A stretch of 42,336 nt of DNA, taken from positions 1 through 42,336 of the forward strand of contig JAICJD010000009.1 of NCBI GenBank assembly GCA_025928645.1. The letters run 5' to 3'. Under the pieces are notes generated by a model. That model was not told the DNA's origin. It worked only from the letters and a program-made list of their open reading frames with translations, and made no database searches. The position numbers and the translations under genes were made by a program. Positions 7,829-16,911 of this stretch are shown here, piece by piece. Each line of letters opens with the position of its first letter. Position 1 is the stretch's first letter. This DNA is from Gemmatimonadales bacterium. GTDB lineage: Bacteria; Gemmatimonadota; Gemmatimonadetes; Gemmatimonadales; GWC2-71-9.

Positions 7829-10498
7829 GTGCCCGAGCAGCTCGGACACCTGACCAGCGCGCTCGCCGATCGCTACCGGCTCGAGCGCGAGCTCGGCGCG
7901 GGCGGCATGGCCACGGTGTACCTGGCGCACGATCTCCGGCACGACCGCAAGGTCGCGCTCAAGGTGCTCCGCCCCGAGCTGTCGGCCATCCTCGGCGCGG
8001 CGCGGTTCCTGGGCGAGATCAAGACCACCGCCAACCTGCAGCACCCCCACATCCTCGGCCTGTTCGACTCGGGCGAGGCCGACGGCCTCGTGTTCTACGT
8101 CATGCCCTACGTCGAGGGCGAGAGCCTTCGCGCCCGCCTGCTGCGCGAGAAGCAGCTTCCCGTGGACGATGCGGTGCGGATCGCCCGGGAGGTGGCCGAC
8201 GCGCTCGACTACGCCCACCGCCACGGGGTGATTCACCGCGACATCAAGCCCGAGAACATTCTCCTCCACGACGGCCGCGCGCTGGTGGCCGACTTCGGGA
8301 TCGCGCTCGCCGCCGCGCGGTCGGACGGCGGCAGCCGGATCACCGAGACCGGCATGAGCCTCGGCACGCCGGCTTATATGAGCCCCGAGCAGGCGATGGG
8401 CGAGCGCGAGATTACGGCACGGAGCGACGTGTACGCCCTCGGCTGCGTGCTGTACGAGATGCTCACCGGCGAGCCGCCGTTCACCGGGCCGACGGCGCAG
8501 GCAATCATCGCGCGGGTGATGACCGAGGAGCCGCGCTCGCTCACGCTGCAGCGGCGGACGGTGCCGCCGCACGTCGAGGCGGCGGTAACGGTCGCCCTGT
8601 CGAAGCTGCCAGCCGACCGGTTCGCGACCGCGGCGCAGTTCGCCGAGGCGCTTGGCCGGCCCGGTCTGGCGACCGTGCCGGTGACGGTCGCGCGGCCGGC
8701 CGTGCGCGCCGCCGGGCGAGGCGCCCGCGTCCGCGCGTGGGCGCCGTGGCTCGTCGCGGTGCTTGCGCTCGCCGGTGCGGCGTGGGGCTGGCGCGGCCGC
8801 GCGGGGGCATCCGGCACCAGCTGGCGGTACGTCGAGGTCGGCGACGGGGTGGTTCCCTTCACCGGACTGCCCTCGTTCGCGCTCTCGCCCGACGGCTCGA
8901 GCTTCGTGGTGCGGGACGCGCCCCAGAACGGGCGGCTCTGGCTCAAGCGGCGGAGCGACCTGCACGCGGCTCCTCTTCCCGGCACCGAGGGGGCCGCCTA
9001 TCCTGCCTTCTCGCCTGACGGCGCGTCCCTCGGGTACACCAGCGGCAACAGCCTCAAGAAGATCGGACTCGGGGAGAGCGCGCCCACTGTGCTCGCCGAC
9101 TCGGTGGCCGGCGCCTTCGGGGGCGTGGCCTGGCTGGACGACGCGACCCTGGCGTACGTGGGGCCCGAAATCCACGAGCTGTCGCGGGTGAGCGCGACCG
9201 GCGGCCCGAGGACCCGGATCCTGCGCGACCCGACGATGAAGGGGTTCGGGATCGGCAACCTTGCCGTCGTGCCCCACCGCCGGGGACTCCTGTTCACCCT
9301 GTGCAGCTCCGGCTGCGTGACCATGCGGCTCTACGCGCTGGACTTCCGGAATGGCCGGGCGCACCAGGTCATGAGCGACGTGGTCCCGGCCGGCTTCCTG
9401 CCGACCGGCGAGCTGGTCTACGTCCGCCGAGACGGCACGGCGATGGCGGCGCGGTTCGATCCGGACCGGCTCCGGACCGAGGGGCCCGGCGTGCCGGTCC
9501 TGAATGACGTGCGGCTCTCCCCGGGGGCGGCGTACCTCGCGTGGTCGAGGAGCGGCCGGTTGCTCTACCTCCAGGGGAACGGCGGGGGGGAGACCGAGCC
9601 GGTGCGGGTCACGCGCGCCGGGGTGCAGTCGGCGATCGACTCGGCGTGGCACGGCGGGTTCAACTCGTTCGCGCAGTCGCCCGACGGGCGCCGGCTGGCG
9701 GTGGGGGTGGGCCTCGCGAACGGCGCGCTCGGCATCTGGATCAAGCAGCTCGACCGGGGGCCGTTCAGCCGGCTCACGTACAGCGGGCAGGACCGGCGGC
9801 CGGCCTGGTCGCCGGACGGGCGGACCGTCGCCTTTATCCGGGACTCGCTCAACGGGAGCAGCGTGTACCAGCGGGTGGCGGATGGCAGCGCGCCCGACCG
9901 GCCGTTGGCGCGGCTCGACCGGCAGGTGCAGGAGGTGACCTGGTCGCCGGACGGGCGCTGGCTGGTGCTCCGCACCGACAACGGCGCGCGCGGGCTGGGC
10001 GACATCGTGGGCGTCCGGACCAGCGGCGACACGACCCCGGTGCCGCTGGTGGCGACGGAGTTCACCGAGCTGCATCCGGCGGTCTCGCCGGACGGGCGGT
10101 GGCTGGCCTACACCTCGAACGAGTCGGGCGCGAACGAGGTGTACGTGCGGCCCTTCCCCTCGACCACGGGCGGCCGCTGGCAGGTCTCGAACGGCGGGGG
10201 CATGGAGCCGCGCTGGTCGCCCGACGGGCGGGAGCTGTACTTCGTGAGCGGGGCGGGGCGGCTGGTGGCGGCCAGGATCCGAGCCTCGGCCTTGGGCATC
10301 GAGGTGCCGGAGCTCACGCCGCTGTTCGACACCTCGCCCTACGCGATCGACATCTTCCACACCTCGTACGAGGTGCTGCCGGACGGCACGGGGTTCCTGT
10401 TCACCCGGCAGCGCGACGTGCGGACGTTGGGGTCGCAGACCGGGCTGGTCGAGGCGGAGAACTGGTTCGCGGAGGTGCGGGCGAGGACCAAGCGCTAG
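7829..10498 (+). CDS. Ser/Thr protein kinase with C-terminal TolB/PD40 beta-propeller
   Basis: GAGGMATVYLAHD, VIHRDIKPENILL, VADFGIAL, GTPAYMSPEQ; TM helix; repeated WSPDGR/SPDGRWLAY motifs. GTG start with GGAG upstream preferred over 7763. Confidence 0.93.
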   Translation: MPEQLGHLTSALADRYRLERELGAGGMATVYLAHDLRHDRKVALKVLRPELSAILGAARFLGEIKTTANLQHPHILGLFDSGEADGLVFYVMPYVEGESLRARLLREKQLPVDDAVRIAREVADALDYAHRHGVIHRDIKPENILLHDGRALVADFGIALAAARSDGGSRITETGMSLGTPAYMSPEQAMGEREITARSDVYALGCVLYEMLTGEPPFTGPTAQAIIARVMTEEPRSLTLQRRTVPPHVEAAVTVALSKLPADRFATAAQFAEALGRPGLATVPVTVARPAVRAAGRGARVRAWAPWLVAVLALAGAAWGWRGRAGASGTSWRYVEVGDGVVPFTGLPSFALSPDGSSFVVRDAPQNGRLWLKRRSDLHAAPLPGTEGAAYPAFSPDGASLGYTSGNSLKKIGLGESAPTVLADSVAGAFGGVAWLDDATLAYVGPEIHELSRVSATGGPRTRILRDPTMKGFGIGNLAVVPHRRGLLFTLCSSGCVTMRLYALDFRNGRAHQVMSDVVPAGFLPTGELVYVRRDGTAMAARFDPDRLRTEGPGVPVLNDVRLSPGAAYLAWSRSGRLLYLQGNGGGETEPVRVTRAGVQSAIDSAWHGGFNSFAQSPDGRRLAVGVGLANGALGIWIKQLDRGPFSRLTYSGQDRRPAWSPDGRTVAFIRDSLNGSSVYQRVADGSAPDRPLARLDRQVQEVTWSPDGRWLVLRTDNGARGLGDIVGVRTSGDTTPVPLVATEFTELHPAVSPDGRWLAYTSNESGANEVYVRPFPSTTGGRWQVSNGGGMEPRWSPDGRELYFVSGAGRLVAARIRASALGIEVPELTPLFDTSPYAIDIFHTSYEVLPDGTGFLFTRQRDVRTLGSQTGLVEAENWFAEVRARTKR

Positions 10499-10576
10499 GG
10501 GCGGGCCTCCGTCCCGGAACTTGAGAACCGGCGGCGCTCCGGCGACGTTCTCTAGGTCCCAAGCCCAGAGCGACGC

Positions 10577-11269
10577 ATGTCTGCCCATCACCCGTCTTAC
10601 CCCTCGCGCCTCGCCTCAGGTGTACTCCTCGCCTCGGCGGCGGGCCTGTTCGCCTGCCGCGCCGCGCCCGCCCGGGCGTCACAGACGGCTGCGCTCCCCG
10701 CCGAGCCAGCCCCCGCGGGCGTCGCGGCGTCGGTGGACACCGCGGTGTTCGCCGGCGGATGCTTCTGGGGCGTCGAGGCCGTGTTCGAGCACCTGAACGG
10801 CGTGTCGAATGCCGTGTCGGGGTACGCCGGCGGCAAGGCCCGCGCGCCGTCCTACGAGGAGGTGAGTACCGGCACGACGGGCCACGCCGAATCCGTTCTC
10901 GTGGTCTACGATCCCTCCCGGATCAGCTACGACCAGCTCCTGCAGGTGTTCTTCACCGTAGCGCACGATCCCACCCAGCTCGACCGGCAGGGACCGGACG
11001 TCGGCAGCCAGTACCGCTCGGTGGTCTTCTACCGGAACGATGCGCAGCGCGACGCGGCGCAGCGCTACATCGCGAAGCTCGAGGCGGCCAAGGCCTACCA
11101 CGCCCCGATCGTGACCCAGGTGGTGCCGCTCGCGGCGTTCAACGAGGCCGAGGCGTACCACCAGGACTACCTCGCGCACCATCCTCACCAGCCCTACATC
11201 GTGATCAACGACGCGCCGAAGCTGAAGGCGCTCGAGCGGGAGTTTCCCGCGCTGTACCGCAAGGGCTGA
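10577..11269 (+). CDS. msrA: Peptide methionine sulfoxide reductase A, exported
   Basis: AGGCFWGVEAVFEHLNGV, GYAGG, SYEEVSTGTTGHAE, GSQYRS; N-terminal signal sequence with a possible lipobox (LFAC). Confidence 0.93.
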   Translation: MSAHHPSYPSRLASGVLLASAAGLFACRAAPARASQTAALPAEPAPAGVAASVDTAVFAGGCFWGVEAVFEHLNGVSNAVSGYAGGKARAPSYEEVSTGTTGHAESVLVVYDPSRISYDQLLQVFFTVAHDPTQLDRQGPDVGSQYRSVVFYRNDAQRDAAQRYIAKLEAAKAYHAPIVTQVVPLAAFNEAEAYHQDYLAHHPHQPYIVINDAPKLKALEREFPALYRKG

Positions 11270-11281
11270 CGAGCGGGCCTC

Positions 11282-11917
11282 GTGCCCGGCAAGAAGCTTC
11301 TCGTCCTCGGCGCGTCCGGCGGCACGGGCCGCGAAGTCGTGCGGCAGGCCCTCGAGCAGGGGCACGAGGTGACCGCGCTGGTTCGCCACCCCGAGCGCCT
11401 GCCCGCGGCGGAGGGCGTCCGGGTGATCGTGGGCGACGTCCTGCGCGACCGCGACGCGCTCGAGAGCGCGGTCCGCGCGCAGGACGCCGTCATCAGCGCG
11501 CTCGGCGTGGGAAAATCGCTGCGATCAGGCGGGCTGATCGCGCGGAGCACGCCGGCAATCGTACAGGTCATGCAGCGCCTGGGCGTTCGTCGCCTGATCG
11601 TCACATCGGCCTACGGGGTGGGAGACACCTGGCGCGACGTGCCCGCCGTGCCCCGGTTCTTCATCCGCACGCTCCTGCGCGACCTTTACGTCGACAAGGC
11701 GATCGGCGAGCGACCTCTCCGCGCCAGCGGCCTCGACTGGACGCTGGTGTATCCGGTCACGCTGACCAACGGCCCGCGCACCGGCCGATATCGTGCCGGC
11801 GAGCAGCTGACCCTCCGCGGCTTCCCGACCATCTCCCGCGCCGACGTCGCCGACTTTCTCCTCACGCAGGTCGAGGATCGCCGGTACATTCGGAAAGGCG
11901 TCCTGGTCTCGTACTGA
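11282..11917 (+). CDS. NAD(P)H-binding (NmrA/SDR-like) protein
   Basis: KKLLVLGASGGTGREVVRQALEQGHEVTALVR; RLIVTSAYGVGD. Confidence 0.85.
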   Translation: MPGKKLLVLGASGGTGREVVRQALEQGHEVTALVRHPERLPAAEGVRVIVGDVLRDRDALESAVRAQDAVISALGVGKSLRSGGLIARSTPAIVQVMQRLGVRRLIVTSAYGVGDTWRDVPAVPRFFIRTLLRDLYVDKAIGERPLRASGLDWTLVYPVTLTNGPRTGRYRAGEQLTLRGFPTISRADVADFLLTQVEDRRYIRKGVLVSY

Positions 11918-12018
11918 TTCACGCGCCCGCCATTTCCCTTCCGGCCACCGCGGCGGGGCGCGACTCTCGGACGGCCCTTCGGCATGCTATAGTGATAGAA
12001 GGCCACCCTGGAGGCTCC

Positions 12019-12510
12019 ATGTCCCGTTCGCGACTCGGCCTGGCCGTCGCCGCGCTTCTCACGCTCCTGGTCCAGCCCGCCGCAGGCCAGCAAGCCGCCA
12101 CGCACCGGGACTCGGCCGGGTCGCAGATCCGCGCGGTGCTCCGGGCCTACTACCTGAACTACCAGAGCCAGAACTGGGACGCGCTGTCGGCCTACGTGCT
12201 GTCGCCCAAGCTGCTCGAGCGCCGGGGGCTCCCGGGCGAGCGGCAAATGGCCGATCGGGATCGCAGCCGCGGCCGGGCCGCCTCGCGCTCGGCGGCTCCG
12301 CCGCGGCGGTGCCCGTCGAGCGCCTCGCCGATGATCGAGGACGCCGCCATCACTGTGAAAGGCGACTGGGCGGAGGTCTCGGTTCCGCGCTGCAGCGGCG
12401 CATTCGCCGGCGTGGACGAGTTCCGGATGCTCGACTTCGAGCATCGCTGGCGTTTCATCTATACCGACATGTTCGAGCCGCCCGCGTCGCCGGCAACCGC
12501 CGCGCGCTGA
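12019..12510 (+). CDS. Secreted hypothetical protein, NTF2-like
   Basis: Signal peptide MSRSRLGLAVAALLTLLVQPAAGQ; AVLRAYYLNYQSQNWDALSAYVLSPKLLERR; WRFIYTDMF. Confidence 0.65.
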   Translation: MSRSRLGLAVAALLTLLVQPAAGQQAATHRDSAGSQIRAVLRAYYLNYQSQNWDALSAYVLSPKLLERRGLPGERQMADRDRSRGRAASRSAAPPRRCPSSASPMIEDAAITVKGDWAEVSVPRCSGAFAGVDEFRMLDFEHRWRFIYTDMFEPPASPATAAR

Positions 12511-12550
12511 CGGCCCAGCACACCGGCCGACCAGCCCTAGGGAGCGTCCC

Positions 12551-13000
12551 ATGACGAGCGCACACGATCAGCTCCTCCGCCGGTGGTTCCAGGAAGTGTG
12601 GAACGAAGGCCGCGGCGCGACGATCGACGAACTGTTCGCGCCCGACGCGATCGCGCACGGGCTGGGCGAGCACGGCCGGGATGCGCGGGGGCCAGCCGAG
12701 TTCCGGCCGTTCTTCGAGGTGCTGCGGTCGGCCTTTCCCGATTTCCATATCACGGTGGACGACACCGTGGTCGAAGGCGATCACGCCGCGTGCCGCTGGA
12801 CCGCCGAGGGCACTCACGCGGGCGCCTTCGGCGAGCTTCCGCCGAGCGGCCGGCGCTTCAAGGTGTCCGGCATGTCGTTCGTGCGCATTCGCGGCGGGCA
12901 GATCGTCGAAGGCTGGAACAGCTGGGACCTGCACGGCCTGCTCCAGCAGATCGCACCGGACGCCGGTCGGGCGCCGGTGACGCTCGTGAAGGAACGCTAG
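12551..13000 (+). CDS. SnoaL-like ester cyclase
   Basis: FQEVWNEGRGATIDELFAPDAIAHG...FPDFHITVDDTVVEGDHAACRWTAEGTH...GGQIVEGWNSWD. Confidence 0.85.
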   Translation: MTSAHDQLLRRWFQEVWNEGRGATIDELFAPDAIAHGLGEHGRDARGPAEFRPFFEVLRSAFPDFHITVDDTVVEGDHAACRWTAEGTHAGAFGELPPSGRRFKVSGMSFVRIRGGQIVEGWNSWDLHGLLQQIAPDAGRAPVTLVKER

Positions 13001-13020
13001 CGCATCGTGAGCTCACCCAT

Positions 13021-13500
13021 ATGACGATCTCCGGACGCTTGGCGGCTCTCGCGCTCGCGACCGCCTGCCTGATCGGCGCGCCGGGCGCCGGCCACGCCCA
13101 GGCCAAGCCGCGGTTCCTGAATCCACCGGCGCTCCCGCCGTCGCGCGGCTACACGCACGTGGTCGAGGTTCCCGCCGGGAGCCGCATGCTGTACATCTCG
13201 GGCCAGGTGCCGCTCGATCGGGAGGGGAAACTGGTGGGGGCCGGGGATTTCCGTCGCCAGGCGGAGCAGGTCTTCACCAACATCGGCAGCGCGCTCGCGG
13301 CGGCCGGCGCGAGCTTCGACGACGTCGTCAAGCTCAACTTCTACGTCAGCGACATGTCGCACCTGGCGGACCTGCGCACGGAGCGCGACCGTCACGTCAA
13401 CGCGAGGGCCCCGCCGGCCAGCACGCTGGTCGAGGTGCAGCATCTGTTCCGGGACGACGTGCTGCTCGAGGTCGACGCGGTGGCGGCGGTGAGTCGCTGA
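13021..13500 (+). CDS. RidA/YjgF-family protein with signal peptide
   Basis: MLYISGQVPLDREGKLVGAGDFRRQAEQVFTNIGSALAAAGASFDDVVKLNFYVSD; N-terminal signal sequence. Confidence 0.85.
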   Translation: MTISGRLAALALATACLIGAPGAGHAQAKPRFLNPPALPPSRGYTHVVEVPAGSRMLYISGQVPLDREGKLVGAGDFRRQAEQVFTNIGSALAAAGASFDDVVKLNFYVSDMSHLADLRTERDRHVNARAPPASTLVEVQHLFRDDVLLEVDAVAAVSR

Positions 13501-13502
13501 GC

Positions 13503-13580
13503 ATGCCCATCGAGCTTTCCAACGACGCGACGAAACAGGCGATCGCGTTCGCGCACCGGCACAAGGAACGGAAGCGGTAG
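13503..13580 (+). pseudogene. 25-aa remnant with a DUF2164-like N-terminus
   Basis: MPIELSNDATKQAIAFAHRHKERKR*; the first ~15 residues resemble DUF2164, then the body is missing; 2-bp spacers on both sides. Confidence 0.45.
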
Positions 13581-13582
13581 GC

Positions 13583-14014
13583 GTGCGCGCTGCATGGCTC
13601 GTCCTGATCGTCGCCGGGGCCGCCCGGCCCGCGGCGGCGCAGCGTGCCGCGGTGCCCGACGATTTTCCCGGGATCACGCGCTGCGAGCGCGGCCGGGCGG
13701 TGAGCCGCATCCGGGAGGACGTGCGGGACTCGCTGGACCGCGCGCAGCTCGAGGCCCACGAGGCCGTGCACCGCGCCCAGGCCGCCGCGTTCCCCACCTG
13801 CGAGGCGTTCATGGCGGAGCTCAGGACGGCGCGTCGGATCATCGACGTGGAGCTTCCCGCGTACTGCGCGCAATGGCGCGTCGCGGTGGCGCAGGGCGCC
13901 GATCCGGCGGAGACGCGGCGCGAGTTCGCGTGGCGCATCGCGGCCGAGTCCGGCGCGATGGAGAACCGGCTGGACGTGCTCCAGCGGTTCGAGCGCGAGT
14001 GCGCTCCGGCGTGA
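13583..14014 (+). CDS. Secreted hypothetical protein
   Basis: GTG start, signal peptide MRAAWLVLIVAGAARPAAA. Confidence 0.6.
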   Translation: MRAAWLVLIVAGAARPAAAQRAAVPDDFPGITRCERGRAVSRIREDVRDSLDRAQLEAHEAVHRAQAAAFPTCEAFMAELRTARRIIDVELPAYCAQWRVAVAQGADPAETRREFAWRIAAESGAMENRLDVLQRFERECAPA

Positions 14015-14018
14015 CCGG

Positions 14019-14609
14019 ATGGCGACCGAGATCTGGACCATCGGGCACTCGACGCGGTCGCTCGACGAGCTCCTGGGTCTTCTCGCCGAGCACGGGATCG
14101 AGGCGGTGGCCGACGTCCGGCGGTACCCGGGGTCGCGCCGCTGGCCGCAGTTCGCGCAGGATGCGCTCCGCGGCTCGCTCGAAGCGCGGGAACTCGCCTA
14201 TGTGTGGTTCCCCGAGCTCGGCGGTCGGCGCACGGCGCGCCCGGACTCGCCGAACACCGCCTGGCGAAGCGCCGCCTTCCGCGGCTACGCGGACTACATG
14301 GCGACCGAGGCGTTCGCGGAGGGGCTCGACCGGCTGGTGAGCCTGGCGCTCGGGCTTCGCACGTGTGTCCTGTGCGCCGAGGCGGTCTGGTGGCGCTGCC
14401 ACCGCGGGCTGATCGCCGACGCGCTGCGCTGGATCGGGTTCGAGGTGATCCACATCCTGGGCCCGGGGTCGGCGGTCCGGCACCCGTGGACGCCGGCGGC
14501 GAGGATCGTCTGCGGGCGGCTCACGTACGCGGGCGCCGCCGGCACGAAGCGCGGGCCGGAAGACGCCGCGGGCCGCCCTCGCCGGGGCGCCAGGGCAGCG
14601 CTCCGATAA
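14019..14609 (+). CDS. DUF488 family protein
   Basis: IWTIGHSTRSLDELLGLLAEHGIEAVADVRRYPGSRRWPQF...LCAEAVWWRCHRGLIADAL. Confidence 0.9.
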   Translation: MATEIWTIGHSTRSLDELLGLLAEHGIEAVADVRRYPGSRRWPQFAQDALRGSLEARELAYVWFPELGGRRTARPDSPNTAWRSAAFRGYADYMATEAFAEGLDRLVSLALGLRTCVLCAEAVWWRCHRGLIADALRWIGFEVIHILGPGSAVRHPWTPAARIVCGRLTYAGAAGTKRGPEDAAGRPRRGARAALR

Positions 14610-14623
14610 CCCCGAGAGCATCC

Positions 14624-14899
14624 ATGGCCGCACGTTTTCAGGTGGGCGAATGCGTGAAGGTCCCGGACGGCCGGATCGGCCGGGTTCGCGGGCGCGTGGG
14701 CCGCAAGCTGCGCATCCGGGTGCGGCGGCGCACGAGCGAGACCCACCAGTTCCTGCTGCTGGCCCCGGGCGAGCTTCGCAAGGTGGCGTGTCCGCGTGGG
14801 TGGATGAGCCCCGACGGGTATCGCCGCTACCTTCGCCCGACGCTGGCCAAGATGCGGGCGCGGCAGCGGGCGCGAAAGCGGACCCGGACGAGCGACTGA
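14624..14899 (+). CDS. Small basic conserved hypothetical protein
   Basis: MAARFQVGECVKVPDGRIGRVRGRVGRKLRIRVRRR...; very basic C-terminus. Confidence 0.55.
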   Translation: MAARFQVGECVKVPDGRIGRVRGRVGRKLRIRVRRRTSETHQFLLLAPGELRKVACPRGWMSPDGYRRYLRPTLAKMRARQRARKRTRTSD

Positions 14900-14936
14900 C
14901 GGGAGGACGTGAACTTTTCGTGCAGCGGGAGGGAAC

Positions 14937-15254
14937 ATGTCGGTCGAGCTTCAGCCCGAGGGCGGCAACGCGGTCGATGAGGTGCGAGCCCACCGCACGA
15001 GCCTCGTGCGCGCCGCGGTCGTGTGTGCCGTGTGGGTCGCCACGCTGTCGCTGAGGCCGACGGGGCCGGGCGTGCGGCTCGGCCTCGATCTGGTGCTGGC
15101 GGCGGGCGGGTTGTGGGCCATGGCGCCGGGGCGCCGGGCGGGCGGGCCGGCGTTCGGCGAGCACGGGCACTGGACCAGCCTGGTGATCGCGCTTCCGATC
15201 GGGTTCGGCATTGCGGCGGCCGCCGAGCTGTGGCATCTCATCCGCGGGGGCTGA
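14937..15254 (+). CDS. Small membrane protein, hypothetical
   Basis: Several hydrophobic segments; downstream of GGGAGGGAA. Confidence 0.5.
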   Translation: MSVELQPEGGNAVDEVRAHRTSLVRAAVVCAVWVATLSLRPTGPGVRLGLDLVLAAGGLWAMAPGRRAGGPAFGEHGHWTSLVIALPIGFGIAAAAELWHLIRGG

Positions 15255-15286
15255 GCGCGGAGCGGCCCGGCTCCGGAGACGCCCAC

Positions 15287-15529
15287 ATGGCCGTGATTCC
15301 CGACCTTCGCGAATGCGTCTGCGACGCCTGGCGGACCAACAACCGGGTGACGGTGTACCTGGTGGAGCACCTGTCGCCGCGCCGGACGATCCGCATGGTC
15401 GCGGCGCACGTGCACAAGGCCCGCTGCCGCTGGATCAGGACGCTCGGCGCGGAGCTGGGGATCGCGGAGCCGGCGCGCATGGACCGGCTGCGGGCCGGGG
15501 CCGGGGCCGGGCGGAACACAGGCAGGTGA
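15287..15529 (+). pseudogene. Truncated DinB-like protein (80 aa)
   Basis: LRECVCDAWRTNNRVTVYLVEHLSPRRTIRMVAAHVHKARCRWIRTLG matches the DinB N-terminal region from memory; lost a short segment after VEHL and the C-terminal part. Confidence 0.5.
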
Positions 15530-15531
15530 AG

Positions 15532-15720
15532 ATGTCTCCAAGAGACCGGGCAAGTGCCGACGCGGAGCAGATCCGCGACGCCCTCATTCAGGCGGCGCTC
15601 GACGGCTACGAGCAGGCCGCCATCAGCGGGCTATGCGAAGAAGGGCGGTGGGAAGCCGCCATCTCCGCCATGCGGCGGCTCGATCTCCCGTCGCCGCCGG
15701 CGGACCCGGCCAATCGCTGA
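15532..15720 (+). CDS. Small conserved hypothetical protein (62 aa)
   Basis: IRDALIQAALDGYEQAAISGLCEEGRWEAAISAMRRLDL; ATG 2 bp after previous stop. Confidence 0.6.
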   Translation: MSPRDRASADAEQIRDALIQAALDGYEQAAISGLCEEGRWEAAISAMRRLDLPSPPADPANR

Positions 15721-15858
15721 CCAGGCTGGCGGCCCCGGGGGATTCTTCTGCGCGCTCCACACTGAACAAGGGACGTAACATGCAGGTCGTCAGTCCGGCG
15801 CCCGCGACAACGGGCCCGGCCGCGCGGGGCTGACTTCTGCCGCGCAAGGAGGTGACAG

Positions 15859-16776
15859 ATAAAGGCGATACTGGTGACGGACCAGGCAGCGGGAACGGCC
15901 GGGATGAAGCTGGTGGAGCGGCCCGAGCCGCAGCCATCGACCAACGACGCTGTCGTTCAGGTCTATGCCTCGGGATTCGTGAAGACTGAGCTGGCCTGGT
16001 CTTCGACCTGGACCGATCGCCTCGACCGTGACCGCACGCCCTCGATCCCCGGGCACGAGCTGGCCGGCGTGGTCACCGCCTTCGGTTATGGCGCCACGGG
16101 GCTCTCGGTCGGACAGCGGGTCTTCGGCCTCACGGACTGGTATCGCGACGGCACCCTGGCCGAGTACGCGGCCGTCGAAGCGCGCAACCTCGCGCCGCTG
16201 CCGGGCGACGTCGACTTCACAGTGGGCGCGAGCCTGCCGATCTCGGGCCTGACTGCGTGGCAGGGACTGTTCGAGCACGGCCGCCTTCGGGCAGGGCAGA
16301 GCGTCATCGCGCACGGCGCGGCCGGCGCGGTCGGGGCGATGGTGACGCAACTCGCACGATTGGCGGGCGCCCACGTCATCGGTACCGGACGCGCCGCCGA
16401 CCGTCAGACGGCGCTCGACTTCGGCGCGAACGAGTTCGTCGACCTCGACAACGAGGCCCTCGAAGACGTCGGCCGAGTCGATCTCATTTTCGATCTCATC
16501 GGCGGCGACATCGGGCAGCGGTCCGCGCGCCTGGTTCGAGCCGGAGGAACGGTCGTGTCCATCGTCGGGCCGGTCGAGGCGCGGCCCGCCGACGGCGTGG
16601 CGGTCGACTTCGTCGTCGAATCCGATCGTGCCCAACTGAGCGAGATCGTTCAACGAGTGCGGGATGGACGGCTGCGCACGAACATCGGCACCGTCGCCGG
16701 CCTCGACGATGCCTTCGCCGCATTCAACTCGACCGAACGGCGCCCAGGGAAGACGATTATCCGCGTTCATCCCTGA
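15859..16776 (+). CDS. NADP-dependent zinc-type/quinone oxidoreductase (MDR superfamily)
   Basis: TPSIPGHELAGVVTAFGYGATGLSVGQRVFG, VIAHGAAGAVGAMVTQLA; conserved frame begins at ATA 15859 behind AAGGAGG; the first standard start in frame is GTG 15874. Confidence 0.85.
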   Translation: MKAILVTDQAAGTAGMKLVERPEPQPSTNDAVVQVYASGFVKTELAWSSTWTDRLDRDRTPSIPGHELAGVVTAFGYGATGLSVGQRVFGLTDWYRDGTLAEYAAVEARNLAPLPGDVDFTVGASLPISGLTAWQGLFEHGRLRAGQSVIAHGAAGAVGAMVTQLARLAGAHVIGTGRAADRQTALDFGANEFVDLDNEALEDVGRVDLIFDLIGGDIGQRSARLVRAGGTVVSIVGPVEARPADGVAVDFVVESDRAQLSEIVQRVRDGRLRTNIGTVAGLDDAFAAFNSTERRPGKTIIRVHP

Positions 16777-16911
16777 GGATACAGGGAAGGCGAGCGGCGC
16801 TCCTCGTAGGATTTTTCGTGCGCGAGCGAGTCGCTCGCCGCTGATGCGCGGTGCGCTAGGCCGCATCGATGAGATTCAACCCGCAGCCCGGCAACTCGGA
16901 GACCACCCACG

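Noticed and set aside
9795-10220. Repeated TGGTCGCC(G/C)GACGGGCG strings
   Set aside because: Explained by the WSPDGR motif of the PD40 propeller blades; protein-level repeat, not a DNA element.
7499-10591. 1030-aa minus-strand ORF opposite the Ser/Thr kinase
   Set aside because: Low-complexity Arg/Pro/His-rich translation typical of antisense frames in high-GC DNA; the plus strand encodes a clear kinase.
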